Shown: one piece after another, positions 11,265-18,925 of the stretch | How positions within the stretch are numbered: position 1 is the stretch's first letter | How the letters are laid out: each line of letters opens with the position of its first letter | DNA from: Thermosediminibacteraceae bacterium | Lineage (GTDB): Bacteria > Bacillota > Thermosediminibacteria > Thermosediminibacterales > Thermosediminibacteraceae | Reading direction: 5' to 3' | Assembly: GCA_021890755.1 (NCBI GenBank) | Contig: JAKKUQ010000017.1 | Coordinates: 1 to 35,806 of the forward strand | DNA length: 35,806 bases | Program-made: the position numbers and the translations under genes | The notes under the pieces: generated by a model | Database searches by the model: none | What the model was told of the DNA's origin: nothing | Seen by the model: the letters and a program-made list of their open reading frames with translations, nothing else

Positions 11265-12113
11265 TTATAAGGATGCTGCTATAACCCTGTCAAAGCCGGC
11301 ATAATCTTTTATAATTTTTATGTCCTTAAAACCGGCATTCTTTAAAAAAGTGGCAATCGATGCAGCTTGATCCTTGCCGAACTCTAAAACGATGCTGCCA
11401 CCGGCTCTCAAAAAACGGGGTGCGCCTGCAATAATGCGCCTGTAAAATTTTAGCCCATCGGGGCCACCGTCAAGGGCTATCCTTGGTTCGGTTTTTACCT
11501 CCTGTGGAAGGTATTCAATCTCATTTGATGGGATATATGGTGGGTTGGCGGCCACCACGTCAAAATCTCCCAAACCTTTCTCTTCAAAGGGCTGCCAAAG
11601 GTCACCTTGCAAAAAGTGCACCCGATCCTGTACTCCGTGTTTTATAGCGTTCTCTAACGTTACCTCTCCTGCCGTTTCCGATATGTCGGAAGCGTATACA
11701 ACGGCATCTTTTTTGAAGAACGCTATCGATACAGCAACGGCTCCACTGCCGCAGCAGAGCTCTGCGATTTTGGGTGCTTTTATGTCCGATATGCGGTTCA
11801 GAACTTCTTCTACCAGAAATTCGGTCTCGGGCCGGGGAATCAACACACCCTCTTTTACACGAAATTCAAGGGTAAAAAACTCTTTCTTCCCAGTTATATA
11901 CGCCACCGGAACCCGGGAACACCGCTTTTCTATGAGGGCCTTATAAATTCGTATTTCCTTTTCTTTTAGCCCTCGTTCCGGGTAAAGGTAAAGGTCCATC
12001 GTCCCTATCCCGAGTACGTAAGCAAGAATCACTTGGGCATCCAGCATTGGGCTTTCGACCCCGGCCTTTAAAAGCTTTTGCTTGCCATATCTTAAGGCTT
12101 CACTTACGTTCAT
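11265..12113 (-). CDS. prmC: peptide chain release factor N5-glutamine methyltransferase
   Basis: Methylates the glutamine of the GGQ motif in release factors RF1 and RF2 using SAM, raising termination efficiency. The 282 residues have the small helical N-terminal domain, the SAM-binding motif [12 protein letters not shown] at 118-129 and the catalytic NPPY at 190-193. The ATG overlaps the prfA stop by four bases, so enzyme and substrate are translationally coupled, as in many bacteria. Confidence 0.96.
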   Translation of the reverse strand: MNVSEALRYGKQKLLKAGVESPMLDAQVILAYVLGIGTMDLYLYPERGLKEKEIRIYKALIEKRCSRVPVAYITGKKEFFTLEFRVKEGVLIPRPETEFLVEEVLNRISDIKAPKIAELCCGSGAVAVSIAFFKKDAVVYASDISETAGEVTLENAIKHGVQDRVHFLQGDLWQPFEEKGLGDFDVVAANPPYIPSNEIEYLPQEVKTEPRIALDGGPDGLKFYRRIIAGAPRFLRAGGSIVLEFGKDQAASIATFLKNAGFKDIKIIKDYAGFDRVIAASL

Positions 12114-13204
12114 TGAGCAGCCCTCATCTCGGCATCGTCGGCCTCAGCAAGTTTTCTCGCCTGGTCTTCCGCAATCAACCTATCTATTAGCTCATCAAGC
12201 TCTCCGTCCAAAATGTTTTCCAGCTGATGGGTGGTGAAGCCTATACGGTGATCGGTGACTCTTCCCTGCGGAAAATTGTAGGTTCTTATCCTCTCGCTCC
12301 TGTCGCCAGTCCCAACCTGACTTCTCCTGCTTTGGGCAATTTTTTCTTCCTGCTCCCGCCTCTTCATTTCCAACAGTCTAGCCCTTAGTATTTTCAGGGC
12401 CCTTTCCCTATTTTTAATCTGCGAGCGCTCATCCTGGCAGGTAACCACGATACCGGTGGGAAGGTGGGTAACCCTCACCGCCGAATCAGTGGTGTTTACG
12501 GACTGTCCTCCGTGGCCGGAAGACCTAAAAACATCTATCCTGATTTCGTTCGGATTTATTTCCACATCCACTTCTTCAGCCTCCGGCAATACCGCCACAG
12601 TAGCCGTAGAAGTATGGATCCGGCCTCCAGCCTCGGTAACAGGTATCCTCTGCACCCGATGTACACCGGATTCATATTTTAAGCGGCTGTAAGCGCCTTT
12701 ACCCATTACTTCAAAGATGACTTCTTTAAAACCGCCCAATTCCGTCGGGTTGGAGCTCATGACCTCAACCTTCCACCCCTGTCTTTCGGCATAGCGGGTG
12801 TACATCCTGAAAAGGTCCCCGGCAAACAGCGCAGCCTCTTCACCTCCAGCTCCGGCCCTTATTTCCATTATTACATCCTTTTCGTCGTTAGGGTCCTTGG
12901 GCAAAAGCAATATTTTCAGCCTGTTTTCCAATTCCTTTTCTCTTTTTTTTAATCTTTCAAGTTCTTCTTTTATGAACTCTTCCATTTCACGGTCATTGGA
13001 ACTTTCTTTTAAAAGTTCTCTGCTCTCTTCTATCTCTTCAACAACCTTTTTGTATTCACGGTAACAAGTTACTATCTCTTCTAAAGAAGCGTGTTCTTTT
13101 GCCAGCCTTCTCCACTCTTCTTGCCTTGCTATTATCTCAGGATCGCTTATTTGCCTGGTAAGTTCTTCATACCTTTTTTCTATGGAATCCAGTTTATCGA
13201 ACAA
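12110..13204 (-). CDS. prfA: peptide chain release factor 1
   Basis: Recognises UAA and UAG stop codons and triggers peptide release. The anticodon-like tripeptide PVT is at about 188-190 (in [12 protein letters not shown]), and the catalytic GGQ is at about 232-234 (in [10 protein letters not shown]). [11 protein letters not shown] is also typical. The best start is the TTG at 13204, giving [15 protein letters not shown], eight bases after AGGAGG. A GTG three codons upstream is part of the ribosome site itself. Length is 364 residues. The start overlaps the end of yqhQ by 11 bases. Confidence 0.96.
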   Translation of the reverse strand: MFDKLDSIEKRYEELTRQISDPEIIARQEEWRRLAKEHASLEEIVTCYREYKKVVEEIEESRELLKESSNDREMEEFIKEELERLKKREKELENRLKILLLPKDPNDEKDVIMEIRAGAGGEEAALFAGDLFRMYTRYAERQGWKVEVMSSNPTELGGFKEVIFEVMGKGAYSRLKYESGVHRVQRIPVTEAGGRIHTSTATVAVLPEAEEVDVEINPNEIRIDVFRSSGHGGQSVNTTDSAVRVTHLPTGIVVTCQDERSQIKNRERALKILRARLLEMKRREQEEKIAQSRRSQVGTGDRSERIRTYNFPQGRVTDHRIGFTTHQLENILDGELDELIDRLIAEDQARKLAEADDAEMRAAQ

Positions 13205-14069
13205 AAGTATCACCTCCTGACAAAACGCACTTTAACGCTTCAAGGGCAACTTCCAGTTGAGAATCATCGGGTTCTCGGGTGGTTAGCTTTTGAAGCCACA
13301 TCCCCGGAAGGCTGAGTAATCTTACTAACGGCGAACTGCTCTTTCCTGCAAGCCTTATGAATTCATACGATATCCCGGCTACCAGCGGAAAAAGCAGCAC
13401 CCTTGAAGCTATGCGGGCAAATAATCCCGGCCATCCCAGCATGGAAAACATCAAAATGCTAACAACCATAACCACCAGCAGGAAACTGGTGCCGCACCGC
13501 GGGTGAAGGGTAGTGTACTTTCTCGCGTTTTCAACCGTCAATTCCTCTCCACTTTCATAGCAGTGAACGGCTTTGTGCTCGGCTCCATGGTATTCGAAAA
13601 ACCTTCTTACATCTTTCATGGAAGAAATAAACACTAAATACAATAAAAAAACAGCTATGCGAATTAGCCCTTCGATGAGATTAAGTAGAATGTGGCTTTG
13701 TACACTTACGCCTACTAATTTCACCAATACGGTCGGAAGAACTATAAAAAGCAGAACCGCAAATCCGATGGCCATTACTACGGCGTAAAAGATGTCCCGC
13801 CCGGTAAGTTTTTCTTCTTCACCTGCTGTTATTCCGGCTGAGTAAGACAGAGCCCGAATGCCTATTATCAGCATTTCGATTAGCGCGATAGCGCCTCTTA
13901 ACACTGGAAGCTTTAAAAAGGGGAATTTTTCAGTAATGGAGCTGTTTTCTTCTCTTTTTACTATTATCTCATCATCCTTACGAACAGCTATGGCGGTGAA
14001 TTTTGGGCTTCTCATCATTACTCCCTCAATTACTGCCTGACCGCCGATCATAGGTTTTGTTCTATCCAT
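13194..14069 (-). CDS. yqhQ: DUF1385 membrane protein (YqhQ family)
   Basis: A conserved Firmicutes membrane protein without a settled function. The 291 residues carry the family blocks [16 protein letters not shown] at the N-terminus, [13 protein letters not shown] in the middle and LHPRCGTSF before the last membrane part. The conserved His, Glu and Cys in these blocks suggest metal binding or catalysis, which is inference. There are about four to six hydrophobic segments. The start is the ATG at 14069 with GGGAG five bases upstream; an in-frame ATG 23 codons earlier would overlap rpmE. Its place between rpmE and prfA recurs in clostridia. Confidence 0.88.
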   Translation of the reverse strand: MDRTKPMIGGQAVIEGVMMRSPKFTAIAVRKDDEIIVKREENSSITEKFPFLKLPVLRGAIALIEMLIIGIRALSYSAGITAGEEEKLTGRDIFYAVVMAIGFAVLLFIVLPTVLVKLVGVSVQSHILLNLIEGLIRIAVFLLYLVFISSMKDVRRFFEYHGAEHKAVHCYESGEELTVENARKYTTLHPRCGTSFLLVVMVVSILMFSMLGWPGLFARIASRVLLFPLVAGISYEFIRLAGKSSSPLVRLLSLPGMWLQKLTTREPDDSQLEVALEALKCVLSGGDTFVR

Positions 14070-14127
14070 TTTTTCTCCCTTTCCATAATGAATAAAGGCT
14101 AGAGTGAAAAACTCTAACCTTTTAAAA

Positions 14128-14337
14128 TCATTCTTCATCCTTTATGCCGTACTTTTTCTTGAAACGCTCAACCCGGCCGCCGGTATCAACGAGCTTCTGC
14201 TTGCCGGTAAAGAAAGGATGGCATTTTGAACAAATTTCAACATTGATTTCGGGCTTCGTGGAACCCGTCTCGAAAGTCTCGCCGCAAGCACATCTCACTA
14301 TGGCTTTCCCGTACTTGGGGTGGATTCCTTCTTTCAT
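14128..14337 (-). CDS. rpmE: 50S ribosomal protein L31 (zinc-binding form)
   Basis: A 69-residue ribosomal protein starting [10 protein letters not shown]. It keeps the four zinc ligands C16, C18, C36 and C39 (CAC and CSKC), so it is the C+ form, whose binding to the ribosome depends on zinc. GAGGTG lies seven bases before ATG. It is the first gene of the long operon that continues to mnaA, with a clear promoter about 50 bases upstream. Confidence 0.97.
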   Translation of the reverse strand: MKEGIHPKYGKAIVRCACGETFETGSTKPEINVEICSKCHPFFTGKQKLVDTGGRVERFKKKYGIKDEE

Positions 14338-14378
14338 TTATATCACCTCGCGTTAATAATCTATACCTAACCCTTGTT

Positions 14379-14407
14379 ATTATAGCATACGCACCATTTG
14401 AACACAA
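14379..14407 (-). promoter_or_regulatory. sigma-A promoter of the rpmE-yqhQ-prfA operon
   Basis: On the minus strand, TTGTGT (14402-14407) and a perfect TATAAT (14379-14384) are separated by exactly 17 bases, about 40 bases before the rpmE start. All downstream genes to mnaA are tightly packed, so this may drive about 10 kb, although internal promoters cannot be excluded. Confidence 0.7.
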
Positions 14408-14424
14408 GGTCTAAGCCAAAATAT

Positions 14425-15597
14425 TTATACATAGTGCCTGTCGATGATTATCACCAGATTGTATCCTGGATAAATTTCCTTTATTCTGTTTGCTATTTTC
14501 TGTTTAAGTTCGTGCTCCTCGTGTTCTTTGACGCTATTTCCGACCACAACGTCGAAAATCACGTTCTTTTTTTCACCGGAGCCGACCACCCTCAGGTCGT
14601 GGATTGAAAGCACTTCGGGAAACTCAGCGACGATTTTCTCGATATCATCTCTCGTTTTTTTCACTTCCTCATCGTCCACATTTATTGGGTCCATGTGAAT
14701 AGTTAAAAACACACCCAGTTCCTCCGAAAGCTCCCTTTCAGCTTCATCTATTATTTCGTGTGCTCTCACCACAGACATGTTTTCCGGAACTTCTGCGTGC
14801 AGCGAAACCACACACCTGCCCGGACCGTAGTTGTGCACCATGAGGTCGTGCACTCCTATTATACCTTCATAAGAGAGCACCCGCTCTTTTATTTTCTCCA
14901 CAAACTCGGGATCCGGCCTGCCACCTATCAGGAGGTTCACCGCTTCCCTTACTAATTTATAACCCGTATACATAATAAAAAGCGAAACCAGTATGCCTAT
15001 ATACCCATCCAAAGGAAAGGCGGTGAACTTTGAACAAACGAGTGCCACAGCCGCCGTGGAAGTTGATATCACATCGCCGTAACTATCGAAAGAACTGGCA
15101 CCCAGCGCCTGGGAATCGATTTTTGCCGCAAGATTCCCGGTAAACTTGCCCAGCCACAGTTTTGCACAAATGGTAAAAAGCAGGATGATTAAAGATGTCA
15201 GGTCAAAGGCAACGGTCTGAGGATTTATCACCCTCTGAAGGGAATCCCTTAAAAGTTCAAATCCCATGAGCATTACCAAAAGTGATATTATAAGACTTGT
15301 GATATACTCCACCCTTCCATGGCCGAAGGGGTGTTCCCTGTCCGGAGGCATTGCTGCTATTTTAAAACCTATGATTGTCACCACAGAAGAACCTATATCA
15401 CCCAGGTTGTTGAAGGCATCGGCAAAGATCGCAATACTGTTCGTCGTCCTTCCTATGACAAGCTTTACAGCAAAAAGCAGCGCATTAACCGCTATTCCCA
15501 CGATACCGCTTAGCATTCCGTAAGTCTTTCTCAGTGCTTTTTCCTCATCTTTTTCTGTGCCTGAAAAGAATTTTACCGCAAGTTTTTCCAGAATCAT
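14425..15597 (-). CDS. cation diffusion facilitator transporter, Mn-type
   Basis: A 390-residue CDF-family divalent metal exporter. In TM2 the metal site reads DAFNNLGD, with asparagine where zinc transporters have histidine. In TM5 it reads SFDSYGDV, giving Asp-x3-Asp. This Asn-Asp/Asp-Asp set matches manganese exporters of the MntE kind and not the His-Asp/His-Asp set of CzcD-like zinc exporters, so Mn efflux is inferred. The cytoplasmic part is long and appears to hold two ferredoxin-like repeats (IIGVHDLMVHNYG and VLSIHDLRVVGSG), where one is usual. The start is the ATG at 15597, after AAAGGGGA; the reading frame upstream of it belongs to the overlapping acetyltransferase. The start overlaps that gene's stop by four bases. 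Confidence 0.88.
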   Translation of the reverse strand: MILEKLAVKFFSGTEKDEEKALRKTYGMLSGIVGIAVNALLFAVKLVIGRTTNSIAIFADAFNNLGDIGSSVVTIIGFKIAAMPPDREHPFGHGRVEYITSLIISLLVMLMGFELLRDSLQRVINPQTVAFDLTSLIILLFTICAKLWLGKFTGNLAAKIDSQALGASSFDSYGDVISTSTAAVALVCSKFTAFPLDGYIGILVSLFIMYTGYKLVREAVNLLIGGRPDPEFVEKIKERVLSYEGIIGVHDLMVHNYGPGRCVVSLHAEVPENMSVVRAHEIIDEAERELSEELGVFLTIHMDPINVDDEEVKKTRDDIEKIVAEFPEVLSIHDLRVVGSGEKKNVIFDVVVGNSVKEHEEHELKQKIANRIKEIYPGYNLVIIIDRHYV

Positions 15598-16099
15598 ATA
15601 TTTTCCCCTTTCGAAGGCTCGAGCGGCAGTTCCAGTTCTATCTCGTCCCGCAGCGGAATCCCGTCGATCCCTATAAGGGGTATCTCGGGCTTCAGTTTGC
15701 GAGCCTGTTCTAAAGCGTTTCTGTGAACAGCTACCAGCAAGAAACCCCTTTTTTGGTAAAATTTCAAGGCCTTTATATTGTCGTTGGTGGTAATAAGCCA
15801 AAGCCTCTTGCATCCGGAGGAAACGGCGGCCTTTTTACGGCTTCTACCAGAGCCGTACCTATGCCTCTTTCTTCGACCAGACTTTCAAGCACCACGATTT
15901 CACACTGGTCGTCCTCAATATTGTAAATGATGACGCCCAATGGCTCTTCTCCCTCTACCGCAAGAAATCCGGGTAGATTGGTGGCTTCATGAACTCGGTT
16001 TCTGCTGACTATTTTTGTCGAACCCCAGTTTTTTACTAAGAACCGCGCCACCCATTCTCGGTCGGATTCTGTTATTTGTCTTATTGAAAAGTTTACCAT
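15594..16099 (-). pseudogene. GNAT-family N-acetyltransferase interrupted by a one-base frameshift
   Basis: The first part starts MVNFSIRQITESDREWVARF at the ATG at 16099 (GGAGG upstream) and runs through the acetyl-CoA loop ERGIGTALVEAV. It then leaves frame at a run of five A in GTAAAAAGG near 15840. In the next frame a typical GNAT C-terminus continues without a break (KRLWLITTNDNIKALKFYQKRGF) and ends at 15594, overlapping the CDF start by four bases. One extra A would restore a 168-residue protein. Without it, translation stops soon after the break with an unrelated tail. This is a recent mutation, a sequencing error, or slippage on the A run; the excellent conservation of the second part favours a recent event, an error or functional slippage. 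Substrate unknown. Confidence 0.8.
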
Positions 16100-16183
16100 A
16101 TTGCCCCTTCCTCCTTCTCCGTTAAAAAAGTTCTTATGCCGAAAATTGTGGCTTTTGCCAACCCCGAACGACATTCTATCCTA

Positions 16184-16199
16184 TATTTCCCGGGAAATA
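16184..16199. promoter_or_regulatory. 16-bp perfect palindrome, candidate operator for the GNAT-CDF genes
   Basis: TATTTCCCGGGAAATA is a perfect dyad without a loop, so it suits a dimeric regulator better than an RNA hairpin. It lies in the 125-base gap between the radical SAM gene and the acetyltransferase, about 90 bases before the latter. On the minus strand TTGTCT lies just before it and TAGAAT just after it, with a 20-base spacer, so it would fall inside a poor promoter. The regulator is unknown. Confidence 0.45.
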
Positions 16200-16224
16200 G
16201 ACAAACACTTCCGCTTTTTCCCCT

Positions 16225-17235
16225 TCAACTTACCACAGAAATTTCATAACCGCACTTTGGGCATCTAGCGTCGCGGATCTTCATCTGCACCCTATAGCCA
16301 TACCGCCTTATCACGGCCTCTTGGCACCTGGGACAGTAAGTGCTGTTGCCTTCCTCATCGGCAACGTTTCCTGTATAAACATAATCAAGATATCTCATTG
16401 CTATTTCCCTTGCCTTTTTTAGCGTACTCACCGGAGTAGGAGGAAGGTCCATTTTGTAATTGGGAAAATACCGCGTAAGGTGCAGCGGAATATCCCGGCG
16501 GATGGATGAAAGCCAGCAAGCTAAAGCTTCTACCTCTTCCTCACGGTCGTTAAGCCCGGGAATGAGAAGCGTTGTTATCTCTACGTGGCAGGCCTCTGCA
16601 GCTCGCTCCACTGTTTGCTTCACTTTCGAAAGGTCCCCAAAAGCAAGATTTTTATAGAAATCTTCTGTATAAGCCTTGACATCTATGTTCATGGCGTCTA
16701 CGTAGGGTAGGAGCTGCTCCAGCGGCTCCTTTTCTATAAATCCGTTGGTGACCAATACGTTTTTCAAACCTTCTTTTTTCGCAAGGTTTGCGCATTCTAT
16801 TACGTATTCGTACCATATAGATGGTTCGTTATAGGTATAGGCTATTCCAATATTGTCGTGTTGGCTTTTCGCTATCTTTACCAGCTGTTCTGCCGGCACG
16901 TATTCGGTAGGAACCTCTTTGCCCTGGGCTATTTGCCAGTTCTGACAGAATTTGCAGCGGAAGTTACACCCAAAGCTGCCCACCGAAAATATTAAGCTCC
17001 CGGGGTAAAAGTGATAAAGGGGCTTTTTTTCTATAGGGTCTAGCCCTAAGGAGGATATCTTTCCGTAATTTGCTGAATAGAGTCTGCCGTCAATGTTTTT
17101 TCTCACCCTACATACGCCCGACCTTCCCGGTGAAATTCTGCAGTGGTGGGGGCAGAGAAAACATTTAACCCCTCCGTTTTCTTCTCTTTGGTAAAACATA
17201 GCTTCCCTCATAGGGGCTTTACCCGGAAAAGACAA
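16225..17235 (-). CDS. amrS: AmmeMemoRadiSam system radical SAM enzyme
   Basis: A 336-residue radical SAM protein related to pyruvate-formate-lyase activating enzymes. The cluster motif is C90-x3-C94-x2-C97 (FGCNFRCKFCQNW). An N-terminal four-cysteine set, C25, C28, C32 and C42 (CFLCPHHC and GVC), is typical of the AmrS/PflX-like group. The C-terminus has a zinc-ribbon-like pair of knuckles, CPRC (301-304) and CPKC (325-328). The family is found beside Memo and AMMECR1 proteins, as here, and its reaction is not established to my knowledge. TTG start at 17235 with GAGGTG seven bases upstream; an ATG eight codons further in is an alternative. It lies 21 bases after the Memo-AMMECR1 gene. Confidence 0.92.
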   Translation of the reverse strand: MSFPGKAPMREAMFYQREENGGVKCFLCPHHCRISPGRSGVCRVRKNIDGRLYSANYGKISSLGLDPIEKKPLYHFYPGSLIFSVGSFGCNFRCKFCQNWQIAQGKEVPTEYVPAEQLVKIAKSQHDNIGIAYTYNEPSIWYEYVIECANLAKKEGLKNVLVTNGFIEKEPLEQLLPYVDAMNIDVKAYTEDFYKNLAFGDLSKVKQTVERAAEACHVEITTLLIPGLNDREEEVEALACWLSSIRRDIPLHLTRYFPNYKMDLPPTPVSTLKKAREIAMRYLDYVYTGNVADEEGNSTYCPRCQEAVIRRYGYRVQMKIRDARCPKCGYEISVVS

Positions 17236-17256
17236 AGCTTAACACCTCTTTTACTT

Positions 17257-18654
17257 TCAATGGTGCCTTATGACCTCGAACCTGAAAAGTTCATAGTCCT
17301 CGGTGGGCCTTATTCCTGCTTTCCTCAAGGCAATTTGTATCTGTTCCTCTACTGTGTCAATACCTTCTAGGTCGGGCAGTAAAACGCCGGTTCTCGATCC
17401 TTTTTTCACGATGACACCGTATCTTTTGGGGTCTAACTTATCTGGCGAATCAATGGGTTCCGGAGGAGTGAGCACATCTACCGAGTAAATAAGCTCGGGA
17501 AGTTCCTCGGGTTTAACCGGGAAGAATCTGGGGTCTTCGCATCCTGCACTGATGGCGTTTCTTATAATCTCCTCGGCTATATTCTTCCTTGTGGGCATAA
17601 TGGTACCTATACATCCTCGAAGCTGGCCGCGTTTTTTGATGGAAACGAAAACTCCCGCTCTTTCCTCGATCATTTCCCGCGGAAGGCCTTCCGGCACTTT
17701 CAGCACTTTTCCCGTCTTGACGTAAGTCTCAAGGCTTTCGCGTGCGAGTTTCACATAAGGGTCCTCGTTTTCCCTTCGCTTTTTTACTTCTTCATCCCTC
17801 TTTTGGAATAACTTATCCAGCCAGCTTTCGGCTTCACCTTCAGGATGGAACCTGGCAACGCAGTACCCAACACCAAAAGGCCCTTCGTAGGAGAGCACCT
17901 CTGGCTGGACTTCAAAGCCGTCCAGCGCCCCCAGCATTATCCATATTGACCTCAAACCGCATTCCCCAGCCTTTTCAATCAGGTTCGGGTCAAGGTCGTA
18001 TAAAGCTTCTATATCAAAGCGCTCCAGAATAGACACTAGCCTTTCGTCAAACACCTTGCCCTGGGGAGTAAAACCGGCCGGAGCTCCTGGAAGAAGCCGG
18101 TGGGAAAGATCTCCGCTTGCTACAACCACCACGTCTTTCCCCAGGCTCTTGGCCGACTCTTGAATAACCTTTCCGAAGGCATAAAGGTCCTCATAAGACA
18201 GCATACCGAAAGCTAGCGGAACTAATTTAAAATCTCGGGCGTGTTGTGATATGAAGTAAAGGGGCACCATCACCCCGTGATCGAGCTCTTTCCTTATACC
18301 GTATCGCGAAAGGCGCACGCTGCTTGACTTTATCGCGGGAATGTCGGTCTTCTCAGCTCTTTTTAGAATCTCATCCTTGAGTTCTTCGTCAGGCTCAAAT
18401 TCTAGCTTTACTTCATGGGCTCCAAAATCGGCAAGGCTCCCCTTTAATGGAAAATCATAAATTAAGATCGCATCCTGAAATACTGGACCGTGGGGCGAGA
18501 TTATTACAATGGTCTCGGGATTTAATTCCTGAATTTCCATTCCAACTTTGTGGGCAGCATCTATTGACTTTTTGACTTTCAGCGCCTCCTGCTTGCCCAC
18601 TTCGGGGACCATTATGGGCGGGTGGGGCATCAGAAAACAGCCTACAATACCCAT
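17257..18654 (-). CDS. amrB-amrA: AmmeMemoRadiSam protein: Memo domain fused to AMMECR1 domain
   Basis: A 465-residue fusion. Residues 1 to about 275 are a Memo/class III dioxygenase-like domain, with candidate metal-site residues in MPHPPIMVPEVG, IISPHGPV, KELDHG, ASGDLSHRLLP and GECGLRS. Residues of about 300-465 are an AMMECR1 domain with the hallmark LRGCIGT at 345-351 and GCEDPRFFPV. Fusion of the two, which are separate proteins in animals, with the radical SAM gene next door, defines the AmmeMemoRadiSam genomic partnership. The function is unknown; metal or redox-linked modification of a target is inference. ATG start with GGGAGGG nine bases upstream. The gene is preceded by a promoter and a leader with a possible pseudoknot. 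Confidence 0.92.
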   Translation of the reverse strand: MGIVGCFLMPHPPIMVPEVGKQEALKVKKSIDAAHKVGMEIQELNPETIVIISPHGPVFQDAILIYDFPLKGSLADFGAHEVKLEFEPDEELKDEILKRAEKTDIPAIKSSSVRLSRYGIRKELDHGVMVPLYFISQHARDFKLVPLAFGMLSYEDLYAFGKVIQESAKSLGKDVVVVASGDLSHRLLPGAPAGFTPQGKVFDERLVSILERFDIEALYDLDPNLIEKAGECGLRSIWIMLGALDGFEVQPEVLSYEGPFGVGYCVARFHPEGEAESWLDKLFQKRDEEVKKRRENEDPYVKLARESLETYVKTGKVLKVPEGLPREMIEERAGVFVSIKKRGQLRGCIGTIMPTRKNIAEEIIRNAISAGCEDPRFFPVKPEELPELIYSVDVLTPPEPIDSPDKLDPKRYGVIVKKGSRTGVLLPDLEGIDTVEEQIQIALRKAGIRPTEDYELFRFEVIRHH

Positions 18655-18685
18655 CGCAGGCGTCCCTCCCGGGCTTTAATCCAGG

Positions 18686-18746
18686 GCTGGGGTATTTTTA
18701 TTCCGCCTTTAAAGGTGGGGGATCCCCAGCAGGCGGTTTTTCCCCC
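18686..18746 (-). promoter_or_regulatory. structured 5' leader (candidate H-type pseudoknot) before the Memo-AMMECR1 gene
   Basis: Read in RNA order on the minus strand: CCGCCT (18736-18731), directly followed by GCTGGGG (18730-18724), then a 15-base loop, AGGCGG (18708-18703), an A-rich linker AATAAAAATA, and CCCCAGC (18692-18686). The first pairs with the third element (6 bp) and the second with the last (7 bp), which gives two crossing, coaxially stackable stems with an A-rich loop. GGGGG at 18746-18742 could pair with CCCCC at 18721-18717 and compete. The AUG is 32 bases past the last stem. It resembles small pseudoknot riboswitches in shape but matches none I recognise. Confidence 0.5.
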
Positions 18747-18778
18747 TATCAAATATTTCCATAAAGTGCTGTAAACAT

Positions 18779-18807
18779 ATTATACCACTTTTTTAGCCTA
18801 ATGTTTC
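18779..18807 (-). promoter_or_regulatory. putative promoter of the AmmeMemoRadiSam operon
   Basis: A perfect TATAAT lies at 18779-18784 on the minus strand. The -35 is weak: at 17 bases spacing the hexamer is GAAACA (18802-18807). Transcription would start near 18772, giving a leader of about 115 bases that contains the predicted pseudoknot. Confidence 0.5.
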
Positions 18808-18894
18808 CTTTTTCCACAAGAAGTTTTCTTAATACACCGTAAGATGGGCAAAGTTCAGCAAAAAGCTCTAGCAAACGCTAGGAGAACATAAATC

Positions 18895-18925
18895 AAGAAC
18901 GGGCGTTTTTTAAGCGCCCGTTCTT
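18895..18925 (-). terminator. strong hairpin ending the acyl-ACP-reductase-like operon
   Basis: An 11-bp perfect stem, AAGAACGGGCG (18895-18905) with its complement (18915-18925), has a nine-base loop. It begins inside the stop codon of the upstream gene. The stem is strong but the minus-strand tail (GATTTATG) is only moderately T-rich. Confidence 0.65.

Noticed and set aside
15598-15813. 72-residue N-terminal extension of the CDF protein
   Set aside because: The stretch is out of frame with any CDF homology and overlaps the acetyltransferase; the ATG at 15597 has a good ribosome site.
18717-18728. GGGGATCCCC palindrome as a simple hairpin or operator
   Set aside because: It has no room for an RNA loop, and its arms are better used by the two longer pairings of the leader. 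It could still be a coincidental protein site.
18660-18780. Known riboswitch or T-box in the leader
   Set aside because: I compared it by memory with T-box, SAM, TPP, cobalamin, ZTP, fluoride and preQ1 signatures and saw no convincing match.
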